Shown here: positions 16,287 to 23,869 of the stretch, one piece after another
How the letters are laid out: each line of letters starts with the position of its first letter
Numbering within the stretch: the stretch's first letter is position 1
Source: Enterobacter kobei
Lineage (GTDB): Bacteria > Pseudomonadota > Gammaproteobacteria > Enterobacterales > Enterobacteriaceae
DNA length: 64,000 nucleotides
Assembly: GCF_018323985.1 (NCBI RefSeq)
Contig: NZ_AP024590.1
Coordinates: forward strand, 1,240,001-1,304,000
Direction: 5' to 3'
Notes under the pieces: generated by a model
What the model was told of the DNA's origin: nothing
Database searches by the model: none
What the model saw: the letters and a program-made list of their open reading frames with translations, nothing else
Program-made: the position numbers and the translations under genes

Positions 16287-16610
16287 ATGTCGATTACCCT
16301 TAGCGACAGTGCTGCCGCGCGCGTAAATTCCTTCCTGGCCAACCGTGGAAAAGGGTTTGGTCTGCGTCTGGGTGTCAGAACCTCTGGTTGTTCTGGCATG
16401 GCGTATGTACTGGAGTTTGTTGACGAACCGGCGGCTGAAGATACCGTTTTCGAAGACAAGGGCGTGAAAGTCGTGGTCGACGGCAAAAGCCTGCAATTCC
16501 TCGACGGCACTCAGCTGGACTTCGTAAAAGAAGGCCTGAATGAAGGGTTTAAATTCACTAACCCTAACGTTAAAGATGAGTGTGGTTGCGGCGAAAGCTT
16601 CAACGTTTAA
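16287..16610 (+). CDS. iscA: A-type Fe-S carrier IscA
   Basis: This 107-residue A-type carrier shuttles [2Fe-2S] or [4Fe-4S] units from IscU to apo-enzymes. The three invariant cysteines are Cys35 (RTSGCSGMAY), Cys99 and Cys101 (DECGCGESF). It lies 11 bases after iscU and has the exact length of its E. coli counterpart. It is the last gene of the RyhB-sensitive iscRSUA segment in E. coli. Confidence 0.97.
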   Translation: MSITLSDSAAARVNSFLANRGKGFGLRLGVRTSGCSGMAYVLEFVDEPAAEDTVFEDKGVKVVVDGKSLQFLDGTQLDFVKEGLNEGFKFTNPNVKDECGCGESFNV

Positions 16611-16687
16611 TCGTGCCTGAACCAACAAACCCCACCTCAGTCCGCTGTGTGTGGGGTTTGCTTTAACTGATCAACCCCGGAATGGTT

Positions 16688-17203
16688 ATGGACTACTTTA
16701 CCCTCTTTGGGTTGCCCGCCGGTTATCACCTCGATATCCAGGCCATGACAGCTCGTTTTCAGGATCTGCAACGTCAGTATCATCCTGACCGGTTTGCCAG
16801 CGGCACCCCAGCCGAACAGCTTGCCGCGGTACAACACTCCGCCACGATCAACCAGGCATGGCAAACGCTGCGCAACCCCTTAACGCGCGCCGAATATTTG
16901 CTCTCGCTGCATGGTTTTGATTTATCCTCCGAGCAGCATACCGTACGCGATACGGCGTTCCTGATGGAACAGCTGGAGCTGCGCGAAGAACTGGACGAGA
17001 TCGAGCAGGCAAAAGATCTCGACCGGCTCGACGCCTTCCAGACACGTATTGCCGCGATGTATAACGCCCGTCAGCAGCAAATGATCGAACAGTTAGACAC
17101 GGCGTCCTGGGACGCGGCTGCCGATGCTGTGCGCAAATTGCGTTTTCTCGATAAACTACGCAGCACGACAGAACAACTCGAAGAAAAGCTGCAAGATTTC
17201 TAA
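16688..17203 (+). CDS. hscB: J-domain co-chaperone HscB
   Basis: This 171-residue DnaJ-type co-chaperone delivers IscU to HscA and stimulates its ATPase. The J domain has the invariant HPD triplet at 32-34 (YHPDRF). The C-terminal helical bundle (after about residue 85) binds IscU. ATG at 16688 was chosen to match the E. coli start MDYFTLFGLP, with GGA 6 bases upstream. An ATG two codons earlier (16682) is possible. Confidence 0.96.
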   Translation: MDYFTLFGLPAGYHLDIQAMTARFQDLQRQYHPDRFASGTPAEQLAAVQHSATINQAWQTLRNPLTRAEYLLSLHGFDLSSEQHTVRDTAFLMEQLELREELDEIEQAKDLDRLDAFQTRIAAMYNARQQQMIEQLDTASWDAAADAVRKLRFLDKLRSTTEQLEEKLQDF

Positions 17204-17217
17204 TTTCGGAAGCTAAC

Positions 17218-19068
17218 ATGGCCTTATTACAAATTAGTGAGCCTGGCATGAGTGCTGCACCGCATCAGCGTCGGCTGGCGGCAGGCATTGACTTAGGCAC
17301 CACCAATTCGCTGGTGGCTACCGTGCGTAGCGGCCAGGCAGAAACGCTGACCGACAGCGAAGGGCGTCATCTGCTGCCCTCGGTCGTGCATTATCAGCAG
17401 AACAGCCACTCAGTGGGTTACGACGCCCGTGACAACGCCGCGCGCGATCCGGTGAATACCATCAGCTCGGTAAAACGCCTGATGGGCCGCTCGCTGGCGG
17501 ATATTCAGGCCCGCTACCCGCATCTGCCATGGCAGTTGCAGGCCAGTGAAAACGGTCTGCCGATGATCGCCACCCCGGCTGGCTTGCTGAATCCGGTGCG
17601 TGTGTCTGCCGATATTCTTACCGCACTGGCCGCTCGCGCCAAAGACGCGCTGGCGGGCGAACTCGACGGCGTGGTGATCACCGTACCCGCCTACTTTGAT
17701 GACGCCCAGCGTCAGGGCACTAAAGACGCGGCGCGTCTTGCCGGACTGCACGTGCTGCGCCTGCTCAACGAGCCGACCGCGGCGGCCATCGCTTACGGTC
17801 TGGATTCCGGCACCGAAGGCGTGATCGCAGTCTACGATCTGGGCGGCGGCACCTTTGATATTTCCGTGTTGCGCCTGAGCCGTGGCGTGTTTGAAGTGCT
17901 GGCCACCGGCGGCGACTCCGCGCTGGGCGGCGATGATTTCGACCACCTGCTCGCGGATCATATCCGTGAACGGGCGGGCCTGCGCGATCGCAGCGATAAC
18001 CATCAGCAGCGCGAACTGCTGGATGCGGCCATCGCGGCGAAAATCGCCTTAAGCGATGCCGACAGCGTTGAGGTTAACGTGGCTGGCTGGCAGGGCACCG
18101 TTACCCGCGAGCAGTTCGATGCGCTGATTGCGCCGCTGGTAAAACGCACGCTGCTCTCCTGCCGTCGCGCGCTGAAAGACGCGGGTGTTGAGGCCAGTGA
18201 GGTGCTGGAAGTGGTGATGGTGGGCGGTTCGACCCGCGTACCGCTGGTGCGCGAGCGCGTCGGCGACTTCTTTGGCCGCACGCCGCTAACCTCGATCGAT
18301 CCCGATCGTGTGGTCGCCATTGGCGCTGCGATCCAGGCTGATATTCTGGTGGGCAACAAGCCGGACAGCGAAATGCTGCTGCTGGATGTCATCCCGCTCT
18401 CCCTCGGTCTTGAAACCATGGGCGGACTGGTGGAGAAAGTGATCCCGCGTAACACCACCATTCCGGTGGCGCGCGCGCAGGAATTCACCACCTTCAAAGA
18501 CGGGCAAACCGCGATGTCGATCCACGTGATGCAGGGCGAGCGCGAGCTGGTGCAGGATTGCCGTTCGCTGGCCCGCTTTGCACTGCGCGGTCTGCCGGCG
18601 ATGCCGGCGGGCGGGGCGCACATTCGCGTCACTTTCCAGGTGGATGCCGACGGTCTGCTTTCCGTCACCGCCATGGAGAAATCCACCGGCGTTGAAGCGT
18701 CTATCCAGGTGAAACCGTCCTATGGGCTGACCGACAGCGAAATCGCCACCATGATCCAGGATTCCATGAGCTTTGCCGAACAGGACGTGAAAGCGCGTAT
18801 GCTGGCGGAGCAAAAAGTGGAAGCGGCGCGCGTGCTGGAAAGCCTGCAAAGCGCGCTGGCTGCCGATGCCGCGCTGTTAAGCGCCGCAGAGCGTCAGGCC
18901 ATTGACGAGGCTGCCGCGCATCTGCGCGCGATGGCGGAAGGCGATGACACCGACGCAATAGAACAAGCCATTAAAAATACAGACAAACAAACCCAGGAAT
19001 TTGCCGCTCGCCGCATGGACCAGTCGGTCCGTAGCGCGCTGAAAGGCCATTCCGTAGACGAGGTTTAA
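17218..19068 (+). CDS. hscA: Hsp70-type chaperone HscA
   Basis: This 616-residue specialised Hsp70 drives cluster release from IscU. The ATPase domain has GIDLGTTNSLVATV near residue 23, VPAYFDDAQRQGTKDAA near 153, YDLGGGTFDISVL near 207 and VGGSTRVP near 337. A linker near 390 (LLLDVIPLSLGLE) leads to a substrate-binding domain that recognises the IscU LPPVK peptide. The length is identical to E. coli HscA. It begins 14 bases after hscB and ends one base before fdx. Confidence 0.98.
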   Translation: MALLQISEPGMSAAPHQRRLAAGIDLGTTNSLVATVRSGQAETLTDSEGRHLLPSVVHYQQNSHSVGYDARDNAARDPVNTISSVKRLMGRSLADIQARYPHLPWQLQASENGLPMIATPAGLLNPVRVSADILTALAARAKDALAGELDGVVITVPAYFDDAQRQGTKDAARLAGLHVLRLLNEPTAAAIAYGLDSGTEGVIAVYDLGGGTFDISVLRLSRGVFEVLATGGDSALGGDDFDHLLADHIRERAGLRDRSDNHQQRELLDAAIAAKIALSDADSVEVNVAGWQGTVTREQFDALIAPLVKRTLLSCRRALKDAGVEASEVLEVVMVGGSTRVPLVRERVGDFFGRTPLTSIDPDRVVAIGAAIQADILVGNKPDSEMLLLDVIPLSLGLETMGGLVEKVIPRNTTIPVARAQEFTTFKDGQTAMSIHVMQGERELVQDCRSLARFALRGLPAMPAGGAHIRVTFQVDADGLLSVTAMEKSTGVEASIQVKPSYGLTDSEIATMIQDSMSFAEQDVKARMLAEQKVEAARVLESLQSALAADAALLSAAERQAIDEAAAHLRAMAEGDDTDAIEQAIKNTDKQTQEFAARRMDQSVRSALKGHSVDEV

Positions 19069-19069
19069 C

Positions 19070-19405
19070 ATGCCTAAGATTGTTTTTCTGCCTCATCAGG
19101 ACCTCTGTCCGGATGGCGCAGTTCTGGAAGCGAAAACCGGTGAAACCATTCTCGACGTCGCGCTGCGCAACGGTATCGAGATTGAACACGCCTGCGAAAA
19201 ATCCTGCGCCTGCACCACCTGTCACTGCGTGGTGCGTGAAGGTTTTGACTCGCTGACCGAAAGCACGGAAGACGAAGACGATATGCTGGACAAAGCCTGG
19301 GGGCTGGAGCCGGAAAGCCGTTTAAGCTGCCAGGCTCGTGTCGCCGATGAAGATCTGGTGGTCGAGATGCCGCGCTACACCATCAACCACGCGCGGGAGC
19401 ATTAA
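19070..19405 (+). CDS. fdx: [2Fe-2S] ferredoxin of the ISC system
   Basis: This 111-residue adrenodoxin-type ferredoxin supplies electrons for cluster assembly on IscU. The cluster cysteines follow the pattern Cys42-x5-Cys48-x2-Cys51 with a distal cysteine near 87 (RLSCQA). Extra cysteines at 46 and 53 occur in other enteric Fdx proteins. It starts two bases after the hscA stop codon and ends one base before iscX. Confidence 0.97.
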   Translation: MPKIVFLPHQDLCPDGAVLEAKTGETILDVALRNGIEIEHACEKSCACTTCHCVVREGFDSLTESTEDEDDMLDKAWGLEPESRLSCQARVADEDLVVEMPRYTINHAREH

Positions 19406-19406
19406 T

Positions 19407-19607
19407 ATGGGCCTCAAGTGGACCGACAGCCGCGAAATCGGCGAGGCGCTGTACGACAGCCGTCCGGATCTGGATCCGAAAACCGTTCGCTTCACTGACC
19501 TGCATCAGTGGATCTGTGAACTGGAAGACTTTGATGACGACCCAAACGCATCCAATGAAAAAATTCTGGAAGCGATTCTGCTAGTCTGGTTAGATGAAGC
19601 AGAATAA
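19407..19607 (+). CDS. iscX: Fe-S assembly protein IscX
   Basis: This 66-residue acidic protein begins MGLKWTDSREIGEALYD and ends LVWLDEAE, the typical IscX ends. It binds IscS and iron and adjusts the rate of cluster formation. A longer in-frame start would run into fdx in another frame, so ATG at 19407, one base after the fdx stop codon, was chosen. It closes the isc operon; an ERIC element and a terminator follow. Confidence 0.97.
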   Translation: MGLKWTDSREIGEALYDSRPDLDPKTVRFTDLHQWICELEDFDDDPNASNEKILEAILLVWLDEAE

Positions 19608-19611
19608 TTTC

Positions 19612-19731
19612 CACGTCATGTTTCACGTTGCCGGTGCGTTGCCTTCGCTCGCTCACCCCTGTCACATAGTTATCTATGTTCCAGGGGATTCTCTTGCTTG
19701 CCGCCTTCCTGCAACGCGAAACATTTAGTGG
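19612..19731. repeat. ERIC (IRU) element, diverged copy
   Basis: This block of about 120 bases has the ERIC layout: complementary ends (GTCATGTTTCACGTTGC and GCAACGCGAAACATTTAG) and the core GCTCACCCCTGTCACATAGT then CCAGGGGATTCTC. It is more diverged from the consensus than the copy at 23673-23791. It sits downstream of iscX and upstream of the terminator, so it is probably transcribed with the isc operon. Confidence 0.8.
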
Positions 19732-19736
19732 AAAAC

Positions 19737-19760
19737 GGGCTGCCTACGGGCGGCCCTTTT
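19737..19760 (+). terminator. Terminator after isc operon / before pepB
   Basis: An 8-bp stem (GGGCTGCC at 19737-19744 with GGCGGCCC at 19749-19756, one G-T pair) has a TACG loop and is followed by four T residues. It could end most isc transcripts; pepB starts 27 bases later, so some read-through is likely. Confidence 0.75.
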
Positions 19761-19787
19761 AACATACAGGCCAGCAAGGATAAAAAA

Positions 19788-21077
19788 ATGACAACTGAAG
19801 CCATGAACATCACGTTATCCACCGCGCCTGCCGATGCGCGCTGGGGCGAAAAAGCGACCTACAGCATCGATGCTGAAGGCATTACGTTGCATCTTAACGG
19901 CAAAGACGATTTAGGTTTGATCCAGCGTGCCGCGCGGAAAATCGACGGCCTGGGCATTAAACACGTCGCGCTGGCTGGCGAAGGCTGGGACGTGGATCGC
20001 AGCTGGGCCTTCTGGCAGGGTTATAAAGGGCCAAAAGGCAGCCGTAAAGTCGAGTGGGCCAGCCTGCCGGAAGCCGAACAGAAAGAGCTCGACAGCCGCC
20101 GTAAAATTATCGACTGGGTGCGCGACACCATTAACGCCCCCGCCGAAGAGTTAGGCCCCGAGCAACTGGCCGAGCGCGCGGTCGATCTGCTGAGCGATGT
20201 CGCCGGTGATAAGGTCAGCTATCGCATCACCAAAGGCGAAGATCTGCGCGAGCAAGATTACATGGGGATCTATACCGTGGGTCGCGGCTCTGAGCGCACG
20301 CCGGTACTGCTGGCGCTGGACTACAACCCGACCGGCGACAAAGACGCGCCAGTGTTCGCCTGCCTCGTCGGCAAAGGCGTGACCTTTGACTCTGGTGGCT
20401 ACAGCATCAAGCAAAGTGCCTTTATGGACTCCATGAAGTCCGACATGGGCGGCGCGGCCACCATCACCGGTGCCCTGGCTTTTGCCATCACCCGTGGGCT
20501 GAACAAGCGTGTAAAACTCTATCTCTGCTGCGCCGACAACCTGATCAGCGGCAACGCCTTCAAGCTGGGCGACATTATCCGTTACCGTAACGGCAAAACC
20601 GTTGAGATCATGAACACCGATGCGGAAGGCCGCCTGGTACTGGCGGACGGCTTGATCAACGCCGACAAGCAAAAACCGCAGATGATCATCGACGCCGCCA
20701 CGCTGACCGGCGCGGCGAAAACCGCACTGGGTAACGACTATCACGCGCTGTTGAGCTTTGACGACGAGCTGGCTAACCGTCTGCTGGCGAGTGCCGCGGC
20801 GGAAAACGAACCGTTCTGGCGTCTGCCGCTGGCGGAGATCCATCGCAGCCAGCTACCGTCGAACTTCGCCGAACTTAACAACACCGCCAGCGCTGCCTTC
20901 CCGGCAGGGGCCAGCACCGCGGCAGGTTTCCTGTCCCACTTTGTGGAAAACTACAAACAGGGCTGGCTGCACATCGACTGCTCCGCAACCTATCGTAAAG
21001 CGGCGGTTGAGCAGTGGTCCGCAGGCGCAACCGGTCTGGGTGTGCGTGCGATCGCCAACCTGTTGACGGCGGAATAA
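19788..21077 (+). CDS. pepB: Peptidase B (M17 aminopeptidase)
   Basis: This 429-residue cytosolic zinc or manganese aminopeptidase of the leucyl aminopeptidase family takes part in the last steps of peptide breakdown. The metal and catalytic motifs are in VGKGVTFDSGGYSIKQ near residue 200 and NTDAEGRLVLADGL near 277. The length is within two residues of E. coli PepB (427). ATG at 19788 has AAGGA upstream. An upstream in-frame start would cross the terminator hairpin. sseB starts three bases after its stop codon. Confidence 0.96.
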   Translation: MTTEAMNITLSTAPADARWGEKATYSIDAEGITLHLNGKDDLGLIQRAARKIDGLGIKHVALAGEGWDVDRSWAFWQGYKGPKGSRKVEWASLPEAEQKELDSRRKIIDWVRDTINAPAEELGPEQLAERAVDLLSDVAGDKVSYRITKGEDLREQDYMGIYTVGRGSERTPVLLALDYNPTGDKDAPVFACLVGKGVTFDSGGYSIKQSAFMDSMKSDMGGAATITGALAFAITRGLNKRVKLYLCCADNLISGNAFKLGDIIRYRNGKTVEIMNTDAEGRLVLADGLINADKQKPQMIIDAATLTGAAKTALGNDYHALLSFDDELANRLLASAAAENEPFWRLPLAEIHRSQLPSNFAELNNTASAAFPAGASTAAGFLSHFVENYKQGWLHIDCSATYRKAAVEQWSAGATGLGVRAIANLLTAE

Positions 21078-21079
21078 GC

Positions 21080-21856
21080 ATGTCGGAAACGAAAAACGAA
21101 CTCGAAACCCTGCTTGAGCAGGCGGCTACGGAACCTGCACACCGCCCGGCATTTTTCCGGGCGCTGATGGCGGCGACCGTCTGGGTGCCGGGTACGGCCG
21201 CCGAAGGGGAGGCCGTGGTCGCAGACTCCGCGCTGGAGCTTCAGCACTGGGAAAAAGATGACGGCACCTCGGTGATCCCGTTCTTTACCTCACTGGAAGC
21301 ATTACAGCAGGCAGTGAGCGACGAGCAGGCCTTCGTGGTGCTGCCGGTGAGCACCCTGTTCGAGATGACGCTTGGCGAGACCCTGTTCCTGAACGCTAAA
21401 CTGCCGACCGGAAAAGAGTTCACACCGCGTGAAATCAGCCATCTGGTGGGCGGTGAAGAAAATCCGCTCAGCCAGCAGGAAGTGCTGGAGGGCGGCACCT
21501 CGCTGCTGCTGTCAGAAGTGGCAGAACCGCCCGCGCAGATGATCGACTCGCTGACGACGCTGTTTAAAACCCTGAAGACGGTGAAGCGGGCCTGGCTGTG
21601 CTCCATCAAGGAAGGGGCGGACGCACCGGCGAATTTGCTGATTGGCATTGAAGCGGAAGGCGACATCGAAACGGTGATCCAGACTACCGGCAGCGTCGCC
21701 ACCGACACGCTGCCTGGGGATGAACCCATTGATATCTGTCAGGTAGTGGAAGGCGATAAGGGCATCAGCCACTTTATGATGGCGCATATCACGCCGTTTT
21801 ATGAAAAGCGCTGGGGCAGCTTCCTGCGCGACTTCAAACAAAACCGCATCATCTGA
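21080..21856 (+). CDS. sseB: SseB family protein
   Basis: This 258-residue cytoplasmic protein has the E. coli SseB length. It begins MSETKNELETLLEQAATEPA and has an N-terminal SseB domain followed by a C-terminal extension ending FLRDFKQNRII. The function is not firmly known; it was named for serine sensitivity effects in E. coli. It is unrelated to the Salmonella type III translocon protein with the same symbol. It is coupled to pepB with a 2-base gap. Three REP units follow it. Confidence 0.93.
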   Translation: MSETKNELETLLEQAATEPAHRPAFFRALMAATVWVPGTAAEGEAVVADSALELQHWEKDDGTSVIPFFTSLEALQQAVSDEQAFVVLPVSTLFEMTLGETLFLNAKLPTGKEFTPREISHLVGGEENPLSQQEVLEGGTSLLLSEVAEPPAQMIDSLTTLFKTLKTVKRAWLCSIKEGADAPANLLIGIEAEGDIETVIQTTGSVATDTLPGDEPIDICQVVEGDKGISHFMMAHITPFYEKRWGSFLRDFKQNRII

Positions 21857-21867
21857 TCACCACCACA

Positions 21868-22010
21868 GGCCGGATAGGGCGTTTACGCTGCTATCCGGCA
21901 TACTGTCACCCGATCTTCGTAGGCCGGATAAGGCGTTTAGGTCGCTATCCGGCACATAGTTACCCGGACTTTGTAGGCCGGATAAGGCGTTTACGCCGCC
22001 ATCCGGCACA
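21868..22010. repeat. Triple REP array
   Basis: Three REP units in the same orientation (starting near 21868, 21919 and 21973) each contain GGCCGGATA(A/G)GGCGTTTA and end CTATCCGGCA or CATCCGGCA. They are spaced by about 51-54 bases and separated by related linkers containing ACCCG and CGTAGG or TTGTAGG. The array lies between convergent sseB and the RpiR-type gene. Confidence 0.85.
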
Positions 22011-22013
22011 GGC

Positions 22014-22784
22014 TCACCCGGTCGCCTCCAGCAGCAACAAATCCATCAACAGCACCAGATTCGATTCAAATGACGTCACGCCAGCAGCTTCAGCATCGTA
22101 GTGCACCGCTTCGTCATACAGCGGAAAATGCAGATCTGCCATCCCCGCCAGGCTATTCGCCGAAGCGCGGGTGAAAGCTACCACCGTCATACCGACATTC
22201 GCGGCAATGGTGGCTTTATCCAGTACCTGCTCCGTTTCACCGCTGCGCGACACGGCAATAAACACTTCATAGCGTGCCGCATTGCTGAGAAAAATATTGC
22301 GGCTGTCACCTGGCCCGGAAATAAATGCCGTCTTGCCCAGCACCTGTAGCTTCTTGGTCAGGTATTCAGCAAACAGATAGGAAAACCCGGCTCCGTAGAG
22401 AAAAAAGCGCTCTTTTTCCCGCAGCAGCGATGCGAACCTGCGGCGTTTCTCCTCCGTCACCCAGCGAAAAGTGTGCTGATAGTTGCTGATGAACTGGCTG
22501 AACAGCGCAGGAAGATCTGCGCTCAGACCCGGCTCCACGCCGATATGGGGCGTGTCGGACAGCAACTGCTTACAGTGCCAGATCAGCTCGCTGTAGCCGC
22601 TGAAACCGAGCTTGCGGCATAAACGCATAATGGTGGCGGTGGAAACATAGGTCGCCTGTGCTAAATCACGCACGGTCATTTTCCCCACCTGCAGCGGGTG
22701 CGCCGTCAGGTGGGCCAGCACGCGGTACTCCGCCCGCGTCAGCGATTTGCTGTGCGTCAGCAAAGGTGCCAGTCGGTTATCCAT
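22014..22784 (-). CDS. RpiR/MurR-family transcriptional regulator
   Basis: This 256-residue DNA-binding protein has an N-terminal helix-turn-helix of the RpiR type (MTVRDLAQATYVSTATIMRL near residue 36) and a C-terminal SIS domain that senses a phosphosugar (FFLYGAGFSYLFAEYLTKKL near 126, VFIAVSRSGETEQVL near 173). Regulators of this group control phospho-alpha-glucoside and amino-sugar operons. It is separated from the GH4/PTS operon by sseA yet is on the same strand. It is the obvious local candidate to control that operon. The effector would be a 6-phospho-glucoside, which is inference. Confidence 0.88.
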   Translation of the reverse strand: MDNRLAPLLTHSKSLTRAEYRVLAHLTAHPLQVGKMTVRDLAQATYVSTATIMRLCRKLGFSGYSELIWHCKQLLSDTPHIGVEPGLSADLPALFSQFISNYQHTFRWVTEEKRRRFASLLREKERFFLYGAGFSYLFAEYLTKKLQVLGKTAFISGPGDSRNIFLSNAARYEVFIAVSRSGETEQVLDKATIAANVGMTVVAFTRASANSLAGMADLHFPLYDEAVHYDAEAAGVTSFESNLVLLMDLLLLEATG

Positions 22785-22802
22785 ATCCGTGATTATCCTT
22801 GT

Positions 22803-23648
22803 TCAGACAGGTTCAACGGGCAAATCATCCCGCGCGCCCCATTCACTCCATGAGCCGTCATACAGTTTGACATCGTCAGCGCCAAGCGTGGTCAGCGCCA
22901 GGATCACCACCGCCGCCGTCACGCCGGAGCCGCAGCTGGCGATGATGGGTCTGGTGATATCCACACCCTGGCGTTCAAAAATTTCTTTTAATTCATCGGT
23001 GGTTTTCAGCTCGCCTTCCACCACCAGATCCGGCCAGGGCACGTTAAGTGCGCCGGGAATATGGCCGCGACGCAGACCGGGACGCGGCTCGTCGGCTTCG
23101 GCGTTAAAGCGCGCCGCCGGACGGGCATCCACCAGCTGCGCCGTGCGTTCGTGACTGACCAGCAGCACATCGGTAAGACGTTTGACACGAGCGGCATCGA
23201 AGGTCGCCTCGAAATCACTTTCCGGCAGCGTGACATCCCCCTCCTGCAGCGGCAGCCCTGCGCGTTGCCAGCCTGCCAGCCCGCCCGCCAGAATCGAGAC
23301 GGTCTCAACGCCAAAGGCTTTCAGCATCCACCAGGCGCGCGGCGCGGAAAACAGATTGCCCTCATCGTATACCACCAGATGTTTATGGCCATCGACGCCC
23401 AGCTCGCGCATCGCTACCGCAAAGGCTTCGGCGCGCGGCAACATGTGCGGCAGGGGAGTGGTGTGATCGGAAAGGGCTTCGATATCAAAAAAAACCGCGC
23501 CCGGCAGATGCCCGGCGCGGTATTCAGCGTTCATATCCCGCAAATGCTCCTGTCCGGCAGGGGCCATACGGGCATCAATAATCTGGATTTCAGGATCATC
23601 ACTGTGTTCGATGAGCCAGTCGGCTGCGACAAAATATGAGGTGGTCAT
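22803..23648 (-). CDS. sseA: 3-mercaptopyruvate sulfurtransferase
   Basis: This 281-residue protein has the E. coli SseA length. It has two rhodanese domains: an inactive N-terminal one and a C-terminal one with the catalytic loop CGSGVTA near residue 237. It transfers sulfur from 3-mercaptopyruvate to thiols or cyanide in the cytoplasm and contributes to cellular sulfide. In E. coli it sits directly beside sseB and yfhM; here a regulator gene and a sugar operon have come in on either side. It starts 18 bases before the RpiR-type gene on the same strand and may be co-transcribed with it. Confidence 0.95.
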   Translation of the reverse strand: MTTSYFVAADWLIEHSDDPEIQIIDARMAPAGQEHLRDMNAEYRAGHLPGAVFFDIEALSDHTTPLPHMLPRAEAFAVAMRELGVDGHKHLVVYDEGNLFSAPRAWWMLKAFGVETVSILAGGLAGWQRAGLPLQEGDVTLPESDFEATFDAARVKRLTDVLLVSHERTAQLVDARPAARFNAEADEPRPGLRRGHIPGALNVPWPDLVVEGELKTTDELKEIFERQGVDITRPIIASCGSGVTAAVVILALTTLGADDVKLYDGSWSEWGARDDLPVEPV

Positions 23649-23672
23649 GGTTATCTCCGTCAGCGTCTTTAC

Positions 23673-23791
23673 CCGTCATACTTCAAGTTGCATGTGCGTT
23701 GGCTGCCTTCGTTCACCCCAGTCACTTACTTGTGTAAGCTCCTGGGGATTCGCTCAGTTGCCGCCTTCCTGCAACTCGAATTATTTAGGGT
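23673..23791. repeat. ERIC (IRU) element
   Basis: This is a well-preserved ERIC copy of about 119 bases. It has complementary ends (GTCATACTTCAAGTTGCATG and GCAACTCGAATTATTTAGG) and the core CACCCCAGTCACTTACTTG then GTAAGCTCCTGGGGATTC, which corresponds to the two classical ERIC primer regions. It lies between the sseA start and the end of the GH4 gene. Confidence 0.9.
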
Positions 23792-23804
23792 AGGTATTAA
23801 CGGA

Positions 23805-23832
23805 TTGTCGGTGTTTTTTCTCACACCGACAA
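23805..23832 (-). terminator. Hairpin downstream of the GH4 gene
   Basis: A perfect 10-bp stem (TTGTCGGTGT at 23805-23814 with ACACCGACAA at 23823-23832) has an 8-base loop. It lies 38 bases beyond the GH4 stop codon. It lacks a T run on the minus strand, so it may be an mRNA 3' stabiliser rather than a true terminator. Confidence 0.5.
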
Positions 23833-23869
23833 GTTCACCATCGCTAAGTCGCGAGCAAGCTTCAGAAAA

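Noticed and set aside
21080..21856. Type III secretion translocon SseB
   Set aside because: The symbol is shared with a Salmonella effector apparatus protein, but this protein matches the cytoplasmic enhanced-serine-sensitivity family beside pepB.
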